Source: Ignavibacteriales bacterium
GTDB lineage: Bacteria; Bacteroidota; Ignavibacteria; Ignavibacteriales; Ignavibacteriaceae
DNA length: 64,000 bases
Direction of reading: 5' to 3'
Assembly: GCA_016707285.1 (NCBI GenBank)
Contig: JADJIA010000001.1
Coordinates: 434,001 to 498,000 of the forward strand
Made by a program: the position numbers and the translations under genes
Notes under the pieces: model-generated
Told to the model about the DNA's origin: nothing
Databases searched by the model: none
The model's input: the letters and a program-made list of their open reading frames with translations, nothing else
Shown here: one piece after another, positions 35,121-43,615 of the stretch
Layout: every line of letters begins with the position of its first letter
Position numbering within the stretch: position 1 is the first letter of the stretch

Positions 35121-36095
35121 TTAAAGTTTAAATATTGAAGATGCCCACGATAAACCCACGCCAAAACCGGCTACCAAAATCTTCGAACCTGATGAAACCC
35201 GACCTTCATCGATAGCGCATCGTAATGCTATAGGGATTGTGGAAGAAGTTGTATTTCCCCCGTTAAAGGTATAAATGGCATATTTTTCAGGCGGTATCTT
35301 TATCAGTTTACGGAGTGATTCAAGCATATATTTGTTTGCCTGGTGAAAAATCACCATGTCGATTTCATCCATGGTCATGTTTGCTTTGGCTAAAGTATCC
35401 TTAACCAAACCGGGAACTGTATTGATGGAAAAAGTGTAAATCTCTGTGCCGTTCATGTGAAGACAGGGTTTGGATGTGTTAGATTCAACCGATCTGTCAG
35501 CAAAAGCACCACCTTTTATTGTGAGATGATCTGCACCACCCCCGTCAGTTCCATATATAAACGGGTAAAAATGGTCTTCATCACTTTTCGTGATTAAAGA
35601 GGCGGATGCCCCGTCACCAAAAAACAAAACAGTTGCCTGATCATCGGGGTCAAGTGCTCTACTGATCGTGTCTGCGGTGATTAACAATACATTTGCGGCA
35701 ATACCTGACATAATCAATGATTTTGCCAAACCCAAACCATAAATAAAACCCGAACAACCGTGAGAAAAGTCCAATGCACCGCTGTTTTTACGAATTCCCA
35801 ATCTATCCTGAATTATGCAGGCATTTGTAGGAGAAAAGTAGTCGGGTGTTTGAGTACAAAGTAATACAAAATCTATTTCGCTTCTGTCTATCGGGAACTC
35901 TAAAAAAAGTTTTTCAGCAGCTTTCACTGCAATATCGTTTACCGTTTCGCCTTCAGACGCATAATAGCGATTTTCAACTCCCATCAGGTCCTTCAATCGT
36001 GAAGGTGGCCAGCTTGGGAATCGTTCATGGATCATTTCATTGGTAACAATTATTTCCGGTAGATAATACGAGGAGTATTTTAACCTGGCTGACAT
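35121..36095 (-). CDS. 3-oxoacyl-ACP synthase III family enzyme (KAS III), second copy
   Basis: The 324-residue enzyme keeps Cys114 (SHGCSGFIYGL), His249 (VIFHQANKYML) and Asn279 (GGNTTSSTIPIAL), so the condensing triad is intact. It shares its overall blocks with the plus-strand copy at 29072-30079 but differs throughout, meaning an old duplication or separate recruitment. It follows an ACP (11 nt) and precedes another ACP. Use of two synthases suggests different starter units or two elongation steps. Housekeeping FabH cannot be excluded from sequence alone, but the neighbours argue for specialised metabolism. Confidence 0.87.
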   Translation of the reverse strand: MSARLKYSSYYLPEIIVTNEMIHERFPSWPPSRLKDLMGVENRYYASEGETVNDIAVKAAEKLFLEFPIDRSEIDFVLLCTQTPDYFSPTNACIIQDRLGIRKNSGALDFSHGCSGFIYGLGLAKSLIMSGIAANVLLITADTISRALDPDDQATVLFFGDGASASLITKSDEDHFYPFIYGTDGGGADHLTIKGGAFADRSVESNTSKPCLHMNGTEIYTFSINTVPGLVKDTLAKANMTMDEIDMVIFHQANKYMLESLRKLIKIPPEKYAIYTFNGGNTTSSTIPIALRCAIDEGRVSSGSKILVAGFGVGLSWASSIFKL

Positions 36096-36106
36096 AGAAG
36101 AGATTC

Positions 36107-36361
36107 CTATTTTAAATTAAGCTTGTTATAAAGCTCGCCAAAAGTATTTAACAGCCCGTCTTCAAAAACATCAACTCCAAATTTGTGTTCAACTTTAACG
36201 GTAAGCTCGGCAAGATCGAGTGAATCGAGACCAACATCACGCAAATTTGTTGCATCTTCAGGTAATTTATCCAAACTCCTGTTTTTGTATCCCAGGATTT
36301 GATTAATAATCAAGTATAACTCACCCAATTTTTCCTCAACATTCCTCTGCTTGTCCAACAT
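36107..36361 (-). CDS. Acyl carrier protein (third in cluster)
   Basis: The 84-residue ACP has Ser47 in GLDSLDLAELTVKVE, the more canonical ACP motif of the three, and FGVDVFEDGLLNTFGELYN in helix 3. Its gene opens the minus-strand acyl operon, 11 nt before KAS III. It differs from the other two (WDSL type), so the cluster has two ACP classes, which could hold starter and extender groups separately. Its own promoter would lie in the 150-bp gap to the glycosyltransferase. Confidence 0.85.
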   Translation of the reverse strand: MLDKQRNVEEKLGELYLIINQILGYKNRSLDKLPEDATNLRDVGLDSLDLAELTVKVEHKFGVDVFEDGLLNTFGELYNKLNLK

Positions 36362-36511
36362 AAATTCTTTCTGTTTCTATATATAATGTTCAGTTTTGAT
36401 GTCAAATATTTGTTTAAAAGCAATACAAATTTGCTTATTTAATAGCAAATATGAAAGGTAATTAATTTCTTCTGCAAACTGTTCCCCGGTGACACAATGC
36501 AGGTTATTATT

Positions 36512-37609
36512 TTATTTTCCCATCAACCGTTGATACTCTGCGATCATAACATCTGCATTTTTGTTGATGTCATACTCTTCTTCTGCCGTTTTCCTCGCTG
36601 CAAGACTCATTCGATTGAGCAAAACAGGATCAAGAATAAGCTCTTTTAGCTTCTCTGTGATTGGAGAAACTTCTTTTGCGGACACAATAAAACCTGCTTC
36701 GCCATCTTTAAATAAGTATTGCAAACCACCAACCCTCGAAACAATTACAGGATTTCCACACGCCAGGGCTTCCACTGCTGAAACTCCAAATGATTCAAGA
36801 AGTGAGGGATACACTTCAATATCCAGAGTTTTGTGTACCTCATGAACTTTTTCATTCATAACATAACCTGTAAAGTTAACTTTCTCCTCAATTCCCAGCG
36901 ATTTTGAAAGACTTTTCATTGATTCAAGATCAACCCCATCTCCGCATATTATAAGTTCGAGCCTTTTTTCAGGAAGATCGTTACTAACGGACGCAAAAGC
37001 CCGAATCAGGTATTCCTGGCCATAGTTTGGAGATACTCCTTTTATGTTACCAATCCTGAGAACATCCCGATTTTCTTTACCAACAGGTTGAAATATGTTA
37101 AGATCTACGCCAAAAGGTGTGATGATGATATTTTTGGAAGTGTATTTTTTTGTCTCCTCAGCCATGAACCGACTGGTGGAAAAAATGGTATCCGCTTTCG
37201 AGAGTGTATATTTAAACAGTTTACGATGAATTGGTGAGCGTCTTGGGAAACTAAACACATCCAACCCCCAAACCGATACAATAAAAGGGTGTTGACCGCT
37301 TAGCGCCCCCAAGAGTCCATAACTCGAGGCGTAATGAGAATGGACAATATCAGGATTGACCGCCCTGATCACTTTTTTAAGTCGTTTTAACTCAAGGAGA
37401 TAACTCCCCTTCTTAAAAGATCCTTCACCACTTGCCGCTGTAACATTTTCGACATTGCCTTCATGAATCACTACATTCTCAAACTTCTCAAAAGCTTTGG
37501 TAAAACCAAAAAGATGGACTTCAAGCCCTGATTTTGATAAAACATCAGCCCACTTTTTTGTATGTGTAGATCGAAGGTCGGCAAGCATCAGGAGTTTTAT
37601 CTTTTTCAA
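36512..37609 (-). CDS. Glycosyltransferase family 4 (GT-B fold)
   Basis: About 365 residues with the GT4 layout: MLADLRSTHTKKWADVL at the N-terminal Rossmann domain, IVHSHYASSYGLLGAL, then the C-terminal NDLPEKRLELIICGDGVDLE, KVNFTGYVMNEKVHEVHKT and the donor-site ESFGVSAVEALACGNPVIVS. The last has the conserved E-x7-E pattern. TTG start codons at 37609 and 37612 follow AGGAG; 37609 has the better spacing (5 nt). A 12-bp inverted repeat spans this start. It is near the acyl-glycan cluster and may add a sugar to the same surface polymer. Donor and acceptor are unknown. Confidence 0.85.
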   Translation of the reverse strand: MKKIKLLMLADLRSTHTKKWADVLSKSGLEVHLFGFTKAFEKFENVVIHEGNVENVTAASGEGSFKKGSYLLELKRLKKVIRAVNPDIVHSHYASSYGLLGALSGQHPFIVSVWGLDVFSFPRRSPIHRKLFKYTLSKADTIFSTSRFMAEETKKYTSKNIIITPFGVDLNIFQPVGKENRDVLRIGNIKGVSPNYGQEYLIRAFASVSNDLPEKRLELIICGDGVDLESMKSLSKSLGIEEKVNFTGYVMNEKVHEVHKTLDIEVYPSLLESFGVSAVEALACGNPVIVSRVGGLQYLFKDGEAGFIVSAKEVSPITEKLKELILDPVLLNRMSLAARKTAEEEYDINKNADVMIAEYQRLMGK

Positions 37610-37622
37610 CAAAACTCCTGAT
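37587..37622. promoter_or_regulatory. 12-bp perfect inverted repeat over the glycosyltransferase start
   Basis: ATCAGGAGTTTT (37587-37598) and AAAACTCCTGAT (37611-37622) are exact inverse complements around a 12-base loop. In the minus-strand RNA the stem contains the AGGAG ribosome site and the loop holds the TTG start codons. No T-run follows, so it is not a terminator for the upstream peptidase gene. Hiding the ribosome site is the obvious possible effect. Confidence 0.6.
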
Positions 37623-37645
37623 ACATTAACCGTAAATTGTACTTA

Positions 37646-39736
37646 TTAATAATTTACACCAACATTATAAAAGAAGAAACCGTAGATATCGGCAAGTTCT
37701 TCGATCGTCTGCGAAGTGCTTTTTCCGGCTCCATGGCCCGCTTTTGTAGTAACGCGTAGAATAACGGGATTTTTGGTTGACGCTTTTGCCTGCAATTCTG
37801 CTGCAAATTTAAACGAATGAGCCGGGAAAACCCGGTCATCATGATCCGCAGTTGTAATCAAAGTTGCCGGGTAAGTAACACCTTTTTTAACATTATGAAG
37901 AGGTGAATACTTAATCAGGAACTCAAATTGATCTTTGTTATCACTTGAACCATATTCAGAAACCCATGCCCATCCGATGGTGAATTTGTGGAAACGAAGC
38001 ATGTCGAGAACACCCACCTGTGGAATTGCGACTTTACAAAGATCAGGCCTCTGAAGCATAACCGCACCCACCAAAAGTCCACCGTTACTACCACCATTTA
38101 TAGCAAGTTTTTCAGGTGTGGTATAACCGCTTTTTATGAGATATTCGGCACCGGCGATGAAATCATCAAATACATTTTGTTTCTTTTCCAGCATCCCTGC
38201 TTCATGCCAGTTTTTACCATATTCGCCACCACCTCTAAGACATGCCATCGCATAAACCCCGCCACTCTCGAGAAGAGGAATAATTGACAGTCTAAACCCG
38301 GGAGTCATTGAAGCATTAAATCCGCCATACGCATACAACATTGTCGGGGCTTTTCCGTCCGGCTTTAATCCTTTTTTGTGGACGATAAACATCGGTATTT
38401 CGGTTCCATCTTTGCTTTTGTAGAAAATCTGTTTCGACTCAAACTGACTTGCGTCAAATTTTAGCTTCGATTCTCTAAAAAGCTCCACTTTGTTTTCTGC
38501 AACTTTATACAACCAAATTGATGAAGGAACAGTAAATGAAGTGAATGAGAAAAAGACTTCTTTATCTTCCTGTTTACCGCCAAAACCGCTAACCGAACCG
38601 ATACCCGGAAGCGGGACATCAAAAAGCTTTTTACCATCAAGCCCATAAACTTCGGTGATGTTCTGAGCATCTTTCATATATGTAACAATCAATCTGCCGT
38701 CTATAAGTGAAGTACCATCTATAACTTCATTTTTATTTGGGATTATTGTTTTTTTATCGGAAAGATCATTCAGATTCCACTTTTCGATTGTGTAATTGGG
38801 GGCGTTTTTATCAGTAAGCATAAACAATTCGCTTCCAACATTCCCAATCGCCGAGAAGGTTGCCTCAAATTTGTCAACCAATGGAATAAATTTGCTGTCT
38901 TTTTGCAGGTCTTTATAATAGAGGAGATTGTGTCTTGCCGAACCTTCATAAACATAAAGCAGCAGATACTTTTCATCGTCTGTAACTGCTGCTCCATAAA
39001 TTTCTTCCGGCTTTTGTTTGTTTTCGTAAACGAGTTTATCTTCAGATTGTTTTGTGCCAAGTTTATGATAAAACACTTTTTGGAATTCATTTTTTCCTTT
39101 AAGCACTTCACCTGTTGGAGCCTCATAAGCTGAGTAAAAGAAACCATCCTTATACCACGACATCCCTGAGAATTTGATCCATTCGAGGTGATCAGTCAGC
39201 TCCTTGCCCGTCTCAACTTCCTTTACAAAAAACTCATTCCAGTCGGATCCACCTTTCGAAATGGCGTAGCCACAATATTTACCATCATTTGAGATATAAA
39301 TGCCGGAAAGGCTTGTAGTACCATCACTCGAAAGTTTGTTTGGATCGATAAATACACTTGGTTCACCCGTCAGACTGTTTTGGATGTAGAGAATACTCTG
39401 TTCTTGAAGTCCGTCGTTTTTGAAGAACATGTAATATTTACCTGCCTTGAATGGCTGTCCATATTTTTCGTAGTTGTAAAGTTCCGTGAACCTGTCTTTT
39501 AATTTGTTACGGAACGGAATATCAGCGAGATATCCCCGGGTAACTTTGTTCTGTTCCTCAACCCATGCCTTTGTATCATCGGCGTTGTCATCCTCGAGCC
39601 ATCTGTAGGGGTCAACTATCTCTTTACCGTGATAGTTGTCCTTGACATCATTTTTTTTGGTGTCAGGATATTTTAGTTGTGCCTGGGTAGTCGCAACAAA
39701 ACATATAAATGTCAAAAATATAAGGATCGTTTTCAT
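37646..39736 (-). CDS. Prolyl oligopeptidase family serine peptidase (S9A), secreted
   Basis: The 696-residue protein has a signal peptide (ILIFLTFICFVATTQAQ), an N-terminal propeller of 70-400 and a C-terminal alpha/beta hydrolase. The catalytic Ser lies in AINGGSNGGLLVGAVM, Asp in TADHDDRVFPAHS and His in TKAGHGAGKS. The YPDTKKNDVKDNYHG, VDPYRWLEDD and YAYGGFNASMTPGF motifs are typical of S9A. These enzymes cut short peptides after proline; the signal peptide places it in the periplasm. It sits between the glycosyltransferase and a T9SS protein gene with no obvious operon partner. Confidence 0.93.
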   Translation of the reverse strand: MKTILIFLTFICFVATTQAQLKYPDTKKNDVKDNYHGKEIVDPYRWLEDDNADDTKAWVEEQNKVTRGYLADIPFRNKLKDRFTELYNYEKYGQPFKAGKYYMFFKNDGLQEQSILYIQNSLTGEPSVFIDPNKLSSDGTTSLSGIYISNDGKYCGYAISKGGSDWNEFFVKEVETGKELTDHLEWIKFSGMSWYKDGFFYSAYEAPTGEVLKGKNEFQKVFYHKLGTKQSEDKLVYENKQKPEEIYGAAVTDDEKYLLLYVYEGSARHNLLYYKDLQKDSKFIPLVDKFEATFSAIGNVGSELFMLTDKNAPNYTIEKWNLNDLSDKKTIIPNKNEVIDGTSLIDGRLIVTYMKDAQNITEVYGLDGKKLFDVPLPGIGSVSGFGGKQEDKEVFFSFTSFTVPSSIWLYKVAENKVELFRESKLKFDASQFESKQIFYKSKDGTEIPMFIVHKKGLKPDGKAPTMLYAYGGFNASMTPGFRLSIIPLLESGGVYAMACLRGGGEYGKNWHEAGMLEKKQNVFDDFIAGAEYLIKSGYTTPEKLAINGGSNGGLLVGAVMLQRPDLCKVAIPQVGVLDMLRFHKFTIGWAWVSEYGSSDNKDQFEFLIKYSPLHNVKKGVTYPATLITTADHDDRVFPAHSFKFAAELQAKASTKNPVILRVTTKAGHGAGKSTSQTIEELADIYGFFFYNVGVNY

Positions 39737-39760
39737 TTTTCTCCGGAATTTATTAATTAA

Positions 39761-42163
39761 TTATCTCATCAAAACCAATTTTCGGGTCATTGAAAAATTA
39801 CCTGAAACAAGTTTATAAAAATAAGTACCTGAACTCAACTGTTTTGGCTCAAAACTTATTTCATGCGCTCCGGCTTCCATTGTCCCGTTTATCAATACTG
39901 CCACCTGTTCACCAAGTGAATTGAATATCGAGAGGTTTACCGGTCCTTCAACAGGAAGAGTAAATCGGATCACCGTTGAGGGGTTAAAAGGATTTGGATA
40001 ATTCTGATAGAGTGCATAATCAGTAATTACTCCAACAGCCATTGTCTGCAAAAGTGGATAAGTTGTGATGGTTCCATCGTAATCTCTTTGCAGAAGTCTG
40101 TATTTGTAACTTCCGGGCAGAAGGTCTTTATCTATATATTCATAGTTACAAAGCGCACAAACACCCTCACCTCTGATGAATGAAACCTCTTCCCATTTTT
40201 CAGTACCGGCTTTTGTTCTTTCCACAGCAAATCCTGCATTGTTAATTGCATTTGCAACAGTAAAGCTGAGAATTACACTGTTACCCTCAACCACTCCATT
40301 AAATGAAATCAGTTCTACCGGTACTGCACTTGGATCGGTAAACTTCACCATGGTTCCTGAATTGCCTGCAAACCAGGCGGTTCCCGCATCAAGTGCAAAC
40401 ATATCATTAAAAGTGTTGATTGTCTGACGGGGTTCCTCTTTCCATGTAACTCCACCATCATTAGAAGTATAAACATAACCCGACGCACATGCAGCAAATG
40501 CAACAGTACCATTTGGACCTTTTACCATTGCTGTGCTCCAAACAGTGTTGTCAGGCATAATTGTTGAAGGAGTCCAGGTTTCACCACTGTTTGTGGTATA
40601 ATAAGTGTTTCCTGAAGTGCCTGATGCAATACCAACATTTCTGTCAACAAAAGAGATGCCGTATGAACCGAGTCCTCCTGCACCAAACTGTTGAACCCAG
40701 GTTGTTCCACCGTCAGTTGTTCTAAAAATTGTTTCACCCGTCCCGCATATAAATGCAAATGAAGTATCAATAACATCAATGTCCCAGGCAAGAGTTGTCG
40801 TTGGAAGATTTACGAGGGTCCAATTGGCTCCGCCATTAACGGTTTTCATTATATTGCCGTTACTTCCCGTTGCCATTCCATACTGTGTGTTTATAAAATC
40901 GATGGCAATAAACTGATTTGTGGTTCCAAGACCTGCTTCAAATTCTGTCCAGGTGGCTCCGCCATCTTTCGACATCACAATTCTGCTGGAATCACATGCA
41001 CCATAAATTGTATTAACATCAGGGACAGCTATTTCATTTATTTTTCTGCCATTTGTCACACTCATCAGGCTCCATGTGGTTCCACCATCAATGGTTTTTC
41101 CCATAAATCCTGAATTACCAAAAACATATCCGTTCATGGCATCTGCAAAAGCAATGTCGTTAATTGTATTACTCGAGAATCTGTATCCCATCATTTCCCA
41201 TGTTGCTCCTGCATCGGTTGATTTGGCGAGATATCCCCTGCCTCCGTTACTGAAAACAGTGTTGTCTCCATAAAAATCGACTGCATACTTAACTCCGGGA
41301 CCACTTCCTCCGGGAAGAAAGAAGGAGTTCCATGTAGCTCCTCCATCAGTGGATCTGAAAGCAACGGTATCAGTTCCAACTGCAACTCCAACTCCCGCAC
41401 TGTTAAAATCGATATCCCACAATATGCGGGAAGTTGAGGATACTTCGTATAACTGAGTCCAGGTGGTTCCACCATCGGTTGTTCTAATAATTCTGTGCTT
41501 GGCTCCAACCACATAACCTGTTTTGGCATCTGTAAATCTGACAGCTCTATAGTCAGCTGAAGTAATGCCTCCAAGATTTACCTGTGCAAATGTGGCACCG
41601 CCATCAGTTGATTTTAATACCGTTCCCGTGTTTCCAACTACAAAAACAGTGTTTTGATCGAGTGCATATACTCCATAAAGTGTTTTCGTTGTAAGTGCGG
41701 TATTGCTTTGTGAAAACCAGCTCGCTCCGCCATCAGTGGTTTTGATAATAAATCCATTAAAGCCAACCGACCATCCGATCAAAGGTGTTGCGAAGTGAAT
41801 TCCATATTTGGTGGTGTCGGGGGCATTGGTAATTGGAATCCAGGTTCCACCTCCATTGGTGGTGCGATAAAATCCACCTCCAAGAGCACCTGCCGCCCAT
41901 CCATTCATATCATCTATGAAGTATAAATTTCTAAAAATCGATTCAGTGGTGTCAAAAATGGTTATGTCCCAATTAACTCCGCCATCGGTGGAGAGGAAAC
42001 ACTGACCATAATTGCTCAAGGCTAAAAATTTGTTTACACCAAGAACAGACCCCGAGTAAAGGTCGTTCGCCGTAGGATACGGATTGAGGGTTGTCCAGGA
42101 AGGTTGCCCGTTTATCAGAACAAACCCTGCCAAAACAAAAATGAAAAAGTAACTTTTACGCAT
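39761..42163 (-). CDS. Secreted propeller protein with 13 YCF48-like repeats and T9SS sorting domain
   Basis: The 800-residue protein has a signal peptide (YFFIFVLAGFVLINGQ). Thirteen repeats of about 40-45 residues have the motif TTDGGTTW or close variants (for example IKTTDGGASW, LKSTDGGATF, MKTVNGGANW, YYTTNSGETW). They form beta-propeller blades resembling the photosystem II stability factor YCF48 and Asp-box proteins. A linker with PVELISFNGVVEGNSVIL follows, and the tail has YQNYPNPFNPSTVIRFTLP and SSGTYFYKLVSGN, a T9SS type A domain. No enzyme residues are recognised. It is probably a surface binding protein, transcribed alone. Confidence 0.8.
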   Translation of the reverse strand: MRKSYFFIFVLAGFVLINGQPSWTTLNPYPTANDLYSGSVLGVNKFLALSNYGQCFLSTDGGVNWDITIFDTTESIFRNLYFIDDMNGWAAGALGGGFYRTTNGGGTWIPITNAPDTTKYGIHFATPLIGWSVGFNGFIIKTTDGGASWFSQSNTALTTKTLYGVYALDQNTVFVVGNTGTVLKSTDGGATFAQVNLGGITSADYRAVRFTDAKTGYVVGAKHRIIRTTDGGTTWTQLYEVSSTSRILWDIDFNSAGVGVAVGTDTVAFRSTDGGATWNSFFLPGGSGPGVKYAVDFYGDNTVFSNGGRGYLAKSTDAGATWEMMGYRFSSNTINDIAFADAMNGYVFGNSGFMGKTIDGGTTWSLMSVTNGRKINEIAVPDVNTIYGACDSSRIVMSKDGGATWTEFEAGLGTTNQFIAIDFINTQYGMATGSNGNIMKTVNGGANWTLVNLPTTTLAWDIDVIDTSFAFICGTGETIFRTTDGGTTWVQQFGAGGLGSYGISFVDRNVGIASGTSGNTYYTTNSGETWTPSTIMPDNTVWSTAMVKGPNGTVAFAACASGYVYTSNDGGVTWKEEPRQTINTFNDMFALDAGTAWFAGNSGTMVKFTDPSAVPVELISFNGVVEGNSVILSFTVANAINNAGFAVERTKAGTEKWEEVSFIRGEGVCALCNYEYIDKDLLPGSYKYRLLQRDYDGTITTYPLLQTMAVGVITDYALYQNYPNPFNPSTVIRFTLPVEGPVNLSIFNSLGEQVAVLINGTMEAGAHEISFEPKQLSSGTYFYKLVSGNFSMTRKLVLMR

Positions 42164-42491
42164 AACATTACCTCATTTTAACTGATTGATTGAAATCGAG
42201 TTTAGAAGATTTTTGTCCCTGCATTATTTGATCAAACTTTTCCCGGGCGCAACAATTGACCATCTGTTTTATTTCAACAGTTTTTCTCACAAAGTTGATA
42301 CCAAATTTACAAATTTTAAACTTCATAACATTTAATTGATCAAAAACACATTTATAATTTGCATTTGATTAAAATTCTTTTAATTATTCCGTTGATACTA
42401 AAAATTTTTTATTGAAACCGGCAATTGTCATTCAATTCTCCTGCCGGAACTAATAAAGATCGACGAAAACCAAAAAAAAACGAGGTTAACC
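42164..42491. promoter_or_regulatory. Divergent intergenic region upstream of PPK2
   Basis: This 328-bp A/T-rich gap separates two divergent genes, so both promoters should lie here. Two TTGATCAA palindromes occur at about 42228-42235 and 42336-42343. CCGGCA (42418-42423) pairs with TGCCGG (42442-42447) as a hairpin 45 bp before the PPK2 start. GAGGTT at 42482-42487 is a good ribosome site for the GTG start. No ORF was seen. Confidence 0.45.
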
Positions 42492-43361
42492 GTGAAGATC
42501 AATCTTAACCGCTTTAGAGTTACCGCTCCCGGAAAATTTAAACTTTCCGCACATCCCGCCAATTATACGGCAAGGATGAAATCTAAAGAAGACGCGAAAG
42601 CAGACCTTGAAGCCAATGTAAAATCGATGGCTGAAATGCAAGACATGATGTATGCCCACGACAAGTGGGGTCTTTTGATTCTTTTCCAGGCGATGGATGC
42701 CGCAGGTAAGGATGGCGCAATCAAGCATGTTATGAGTGGAGTGAACCCCCAGGGTACTCAGGTCTTTAGTTTTAAAGTGCCTTCAGCGGAAGAACTTGAT
42801 CACGATTACCTCTGGAGATACACCAAAGCACTCCCCGAAAGAGGAAGAATTGGTATATTTAACAGGTCTTATTATGAAGAAGTATTGGTTGTAAAAGTCC
42901 ACAATCTTCTCGAAGCAGAGAAACTCCCCGACCCCGTTCTAAAAGATGATATCTGGAAAAACCGCTACGCTCAAATCAGAAATTTTGAGAAGTATCTGAA
43001 TGACAATGGAATTAAAGTCCTAAAATTTTTCCTGAATGTTTCAAAGGATGAACAAAAAAGAAGATTCCTCGAAAGAATTGATAATCCGGCAAAAAACTGG
43101 AAATTTTCTTCTTCCGATCTAAAAGAGAGAGGCTATTGGGATCAGTACCAAAAGGCGTATGAGGAGGCAATTGCAAACACCTCAACCAAATATGCACCGT
43201 GGCATATCATCCCTGCTGATAAAAAGTGGTTTGCAAGGCTTGTTATTTCAGAAATAATCACCGAAAAACTAAAAGAATTAAAAGTTCACTACCCTGTAAT
43301 CTCTGATGAGCACAGACAAAATCTTGCCGGTTATAAAGAAGCCTTAATGGCAGAAGAGTGA
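42492..43361 (+). CDS. ppk2: Polyphosphate kinase 2 family protein
   Basis: The 289-residue protein has the PPK2 Walker A region LLILFQAMDAAGKDGAIKHV, MSGVNPQGTQVFSFKVP, the Walker B-like IGIFNRSYYEEVLVVKVH and later FFLNVSKDEQKRRFLERID, KFSSSDLKERGYWDQY and PWHIIPADKKWFARL. PPK2 enzymes move phosphate between polyphosphate and nucleotides. It starts with GTG, with GAGGTT 5 nt upstream. The subclass (AMP or ADP phosphorylating) cannot be fixed from sequence. It is monocistronic, followed by an intergenic repeat array. Confidence 0.9.
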   Translation: MKINLNRFRVTAPGKFKLSAHPANYTARMKSKEDAKADLEANVKSMAEMQDMMYAHDKWGLLILFQAMDAAGKDGAIKHVMSGVNPQGTQVFSFKVPSAEELDHDYLWRYTKALPERGRIGIFNRSYYEEVLVVKVHNLLEAEKLPDPVLKDDIWKNRYAQIRNFEKYLNDNGIKVLKFFLNVSKDEQKRRFLERIDNPAKNWKFSSSDLKERGYWDQYQKAYEEAIANTSTKYAPWHIIPADKKWFARLVISEIITEKLKELKVHYPVISDEHRQNLAGYKEALMAEE

Positions 43362-43468
43362 TTTTAATTATTAAAGGTATTAATTATCAGGTATTAAATG
43401 TCCGGTATTAGGTATTATTTTTTGAGTTACCTGAGGAATTTGGAATACTTAATATTAAATAAAATACA

Positions 43469-43602
43469 ACACGGATGAAGCGGATATGACGGATAAACAC
43501 GGATATAAATATCTGTAATCCGTACAATACGCTAAATCCCAATCATCCGTGTTCTAAATAAAAATCCGTGGAATCCGTGTTAAATCCGTGGAATCCGTGG
43601 AA
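43469..43602. repeat. 9-nt-period CACGGAT/ATCCGTG repeat array
   Basis: Forward units with CGGAT every 9-10 nt occupy 43469-43506. Inverted units (ATCCGTGGA, ATCCGTGTTAA) occupy about 43513-43602, so the array reads forward then inverted. It lies between PPK2 and a convergent T9SS gene. It has no open frame. It looks like the CACGAT arrays at 47835, 52868 and 53590 but with a different core. Confidence 0.8.
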
Positions 43603-43615
43603 CTATTCGAAAATT

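Noticed and set aside
37988..38287. 99-codon plus frame in the prolyl oligopeptidase gene
   Set aside because: It is an antisense shadow of a strongly conserved coding region.
43560..43607. Direct repeats ATCCGTGGA resembling a small CRISPR array
   Set aside because: The period is 9 nt with no spacers and no cas genes; the units are degenerate and have inverted partners.
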